The position numbers and the translations under genes were made by a program. DNA of 64,000 nt from Motiliproteus sediminis (lineage in GTDB: Bacteria > Pseudomonadota > Gammaproteobacteria > Pseudomonadales > Balneatricaceae). Numbering within the stretch: the first letter of the stretch is position 1; each line of letters opens with the position of its first letter. Below, one piece after another: positions 62,523 through 64,000 of the stretch. The notes beneath the pieces are model-generated. The model ran no database searches, had not been told where the DNA came from, and worked only from the letters and a program-made list of their open reading frames with translations. Where the stretch lies: contig NZ_JAERQK010000007.1 of assembly GCF_017912535.1 (NCBI RefSeq), positions 119,069 to 183,068 on the forward strand. The letters are read 5' to 3'.

Positions 62523-63784
62523 AGCGGCGCGGCGATCTTTCCCTAAGCCCGTTAGCCGTGGCGCTGGGCTTGGTGCTGATTGGCGGCTGCCAGAGCGCGC
62601 CGCCACCGGCGCCTACCGCCAACCCCGTACCGGCAAAAGAGGGGGTAAACGCGGCGCCAACCGAGCAACAAAACAGCGCCAGCGGCGCCACCCTCAGTAT
62701 CACCCAACCACCGTCGACCCCGGCGGGACCGACGCCTGCCACCGCGGCATCGGCAGCGCCTAAGGTGCAGGCTCCCCAGTACGACAACGCCAAGGCCGAT
62801 TTTGCCTACGGTAGCGGTCAGCCCTGGCCACGGCTGACCTTGCCAGCGCTGTTGCTGCCGGGGCCGCTGCCAGCCGCGCCGGGAGCACCCACCTTGCCCC
62901 TGCCGCCGATTGCCAGTGCGGATGACGATGCTCAGGGCCAAGTGCTGGCGGGCGCACCGGCCCCCGATCCCGCCGCCCGGGTTCAGTCTCCTTGCGCTGG
63001 CCCCTGGGCAGCACAGTCGCTGGTGATCGGCCCCAAGGAGGGTTGGTTCAGCGGCGCGGTCCAATCGATGGGTAATGCGTTGATCGGCAAGGTGCTCGGG
63101 GGCTTTGGTCCCTTTGATGGCGTTGAGGATGAGCCGGATGCGCCGCCCACGGTCAAAGACCCGATCCCCAAGTCAGCGCGGCAGCACTTTGAAGATGACC
63201 TCAGTGATATCGAACTGAGCCTTGCCGGTCGCCTTGACGACGACGGCCTGCTGATCAGCGCGCACATTGATGACGCCCCGGATGACTCCACCTTTCATGC
63301 CATCTATCTGGAAGATAAAAGCTGCCAGCGCCAATTCCCCGACCGCTACCTCAACTACCGCATCTGGCTGGAGTGGTCGCTGTCGGTCAGTTGGAGCAAG
63401 ACCGAACGCCATTACGAAAACGACCAACTGGTATCGGAGAAAACCACCAGCGGCAGCTCTTTTGACAGCGGCGTGATCGACCTGGCCGAAGGTAGCACCA
63501 ATCTGAACGCCGCCGATATGGCGGAGCTGGATCAGTACCAGCGCGACCTGCTGCAACAATTGCCACCGCCGATCTGGCAGCAGCTGGGCTTTTCTGGCCC
63601 CACCGCCGGGGTGCGCGGGCTGGGCACCCAGTTCAACCGGGTAGACCCGGAGGCGCTGTTCCGCGGCGACAATATCGCCGTGCTGCATCTGACCCGGGTG
63701 GTAGGGGACCGCTACGTCACCCGCGCATTGCCGTTCCGCCTTAGTCGCGGTGCAGGCAACCTGGTCAGCTTCACCCGGCTGTGA
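62519..63784 (+). CDS. Lipoprotein of unknown function, last gene of the sigma/protease operon
   Basis: This 421-residue protein has a lipoprotein signal (LSPLAVALGLVLIGGC, lipidated Cys24) and a long Pro/Ala-rich linker to about residue 150. A globular domain follows (RQHFEDDLSDIELSLAGRL; LNYRIWLEWSLSVSWSKTERHYE). It has no family I recognise. The ATG overlaps the stop of the second protease (ATGA), so it belongs to the same coupled operon. It may be a protease substrate, anchor or inhibitor. An upstream in-frame start at 62504 lacks a lipoprotein signal at the right distance. Confidence 0.8.
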   Translation: MKRRGDLSLSPLAVALGLVLIGGCQSAPPPAPTANPVPAKEGVNAAPTEQQNSASGATLSITQPPSTPAGPTPATAASAAPKVQAPQYDNAKADFAYGSGQPWPRLTLPALLLPGPLPAAPGAPTLPLPPIASADDDAQGQVLAGAPAPDPAARVQSPCAGPWAAQSLVIGPKEGWFSGAVQSMGNALIGKVLGGFGPFDGVEDEPDAPPTVKDPIPKSARQHFEDDLSDIELSLAGRLDDDGLLISAHIDDAPDDSTFHAIYLEDKSCQRQFPDRYLNYRIWLEWSLSVSWSKTERHYENDQLVSEKTTSGSSFDSGVIDLAEGSTNLNAADMAELDQYQRDLLQQLPPPIWQQLGFSGPTAGVRGLGTQFNRVDPEALFRGDNIAVLHLTRVVGDRYVTRALPFRLSRGAGNLVSFTRL

Positions 63785-64000
63785 TTTCTGGCGGCGTGTA
63801 GGTATTTACTGTTTGGGCGACAGCTTCAACGGATTTCTGGTTAGAGGTGGCTGATTAATGCCGGGGCTGCTTTCGGCGCGGAGCGGTCATGTTAGGTGGC
63901 CGACTAAATCTGCGTTTCAAGCTCCTTCCACTGCAATCAGATAGTCTTTGTTCCGCCCACCCGGGCGGGTCACTTTTTGTCCGTCGTGACAAAAAGTAAC
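63785..64000. other. Intergenic end of window with repeat copy and hairpin
   Basis: No gene is seen after the lipoprotein gene. Bases 63871-63930 (minus strand) match a diverged copy at 31219-31285. The last 30 bases form a near-perfect inverted repeat (GTCACTTTTTGTC-CGTC-GTGACAAAAAGTAAC). This is probably a dispersed repeat that continues beyond the window. Confidence 0.5.

Noticed and set aside
1..64000. CRISPR arrays, riboswitches, rRNA genes and insertion sequences
   Set aside because: No regular repeat-spacer series, no recognisable riboswitch core, no rRNA sequence and no transposase frame was found in the window.

Overview
The window looks like chromosome from a GC-rich, Gram-negative gammaproteobacterium of the Pseudomonadales/Oceanospirillales type. 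Support comes from the order thrB, DUF2782, polA, small RNA, engB, cytochrome c4, from a full heptose/Kdo/lipid A locus, and from glnE next to a CYTH triphosphatase. A four-gene ectoine-degradation cluster suggests a marine or salt-exposed habitat. No species is claimed.

Layout. 1-7.9 kb: thrB (cut by the window edge), a DUF2782 protein, polA, a probable ErsA/Spot 42-like small RNA, engB, cytochrome c4, an unknown membrane protein, a hemerythrin and an outer-membrane barrel. 7.96-13.1 kb: a 5.05 kb integrative element in the 3' half of tRNA-Phe, bounded by perfect 93-bp direct repeats. It carries an AT-rich membrane acyltransferase, an unknown 263-aa protein, a replication-initiator-like protein, an excisionase-like HTH protein and a tyrosine integrase. 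13.2-29.8 kb: lipopolysaccharide inner-core locus (gmhA, hldE, hldD, waaF, several glycosyltransferases, a HAD/nucleotidyltransferase/kinase/WavE module, a lipid A acyltransferase, msbA, waaA, an OpsX-like heptosyltransferase, kdkA). 30-39 kb: ilvE, glnE, CYTH protein, a DUF47-Pit phosphate transport pair and argA. 39-44.3 kb: ectoine catabolism (doeC, doeA, doeD and an M20 deacetylase). 44.3-49.7 kb: a PepSY/response regulator/histidine kinase operon, small envelope proteins, a PEP-CTERM protein and a Crp/Fnr regulator. 49.8-57.4 kb: ilvD, trmB, small proteins, NfeD/SPFH, a TauE/SafE permease and an MFS transporter. 57.5-63.8 kb: an ECF sigma factor operon with an anti-sigma factor, two secreted subtilisin-like proteases and a lipoprotein.

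The most unusual feature is this last operon. Its five genes are joined by four consecutive 4-bp stop/start overlaps. The anti-sigma factor ends, beyond its single membrane helix, in a domain that reads like a subtilase propeptide. The protease encoded directly downstream appears to lack such a propeptide. This suggests that the propeptide acts in trans and links protease folding or activity to sigma-factor release. Other points worth a second look are the tRNA-Phe element with its envelope-modifying cargo and a 16-bp perfect hairpin at the start of a cargo gene, the ErsA-like RNA with a sigmaE/AlgU-type promoter, and the nucleotidyltransferase/kinase module in the LPS locus.
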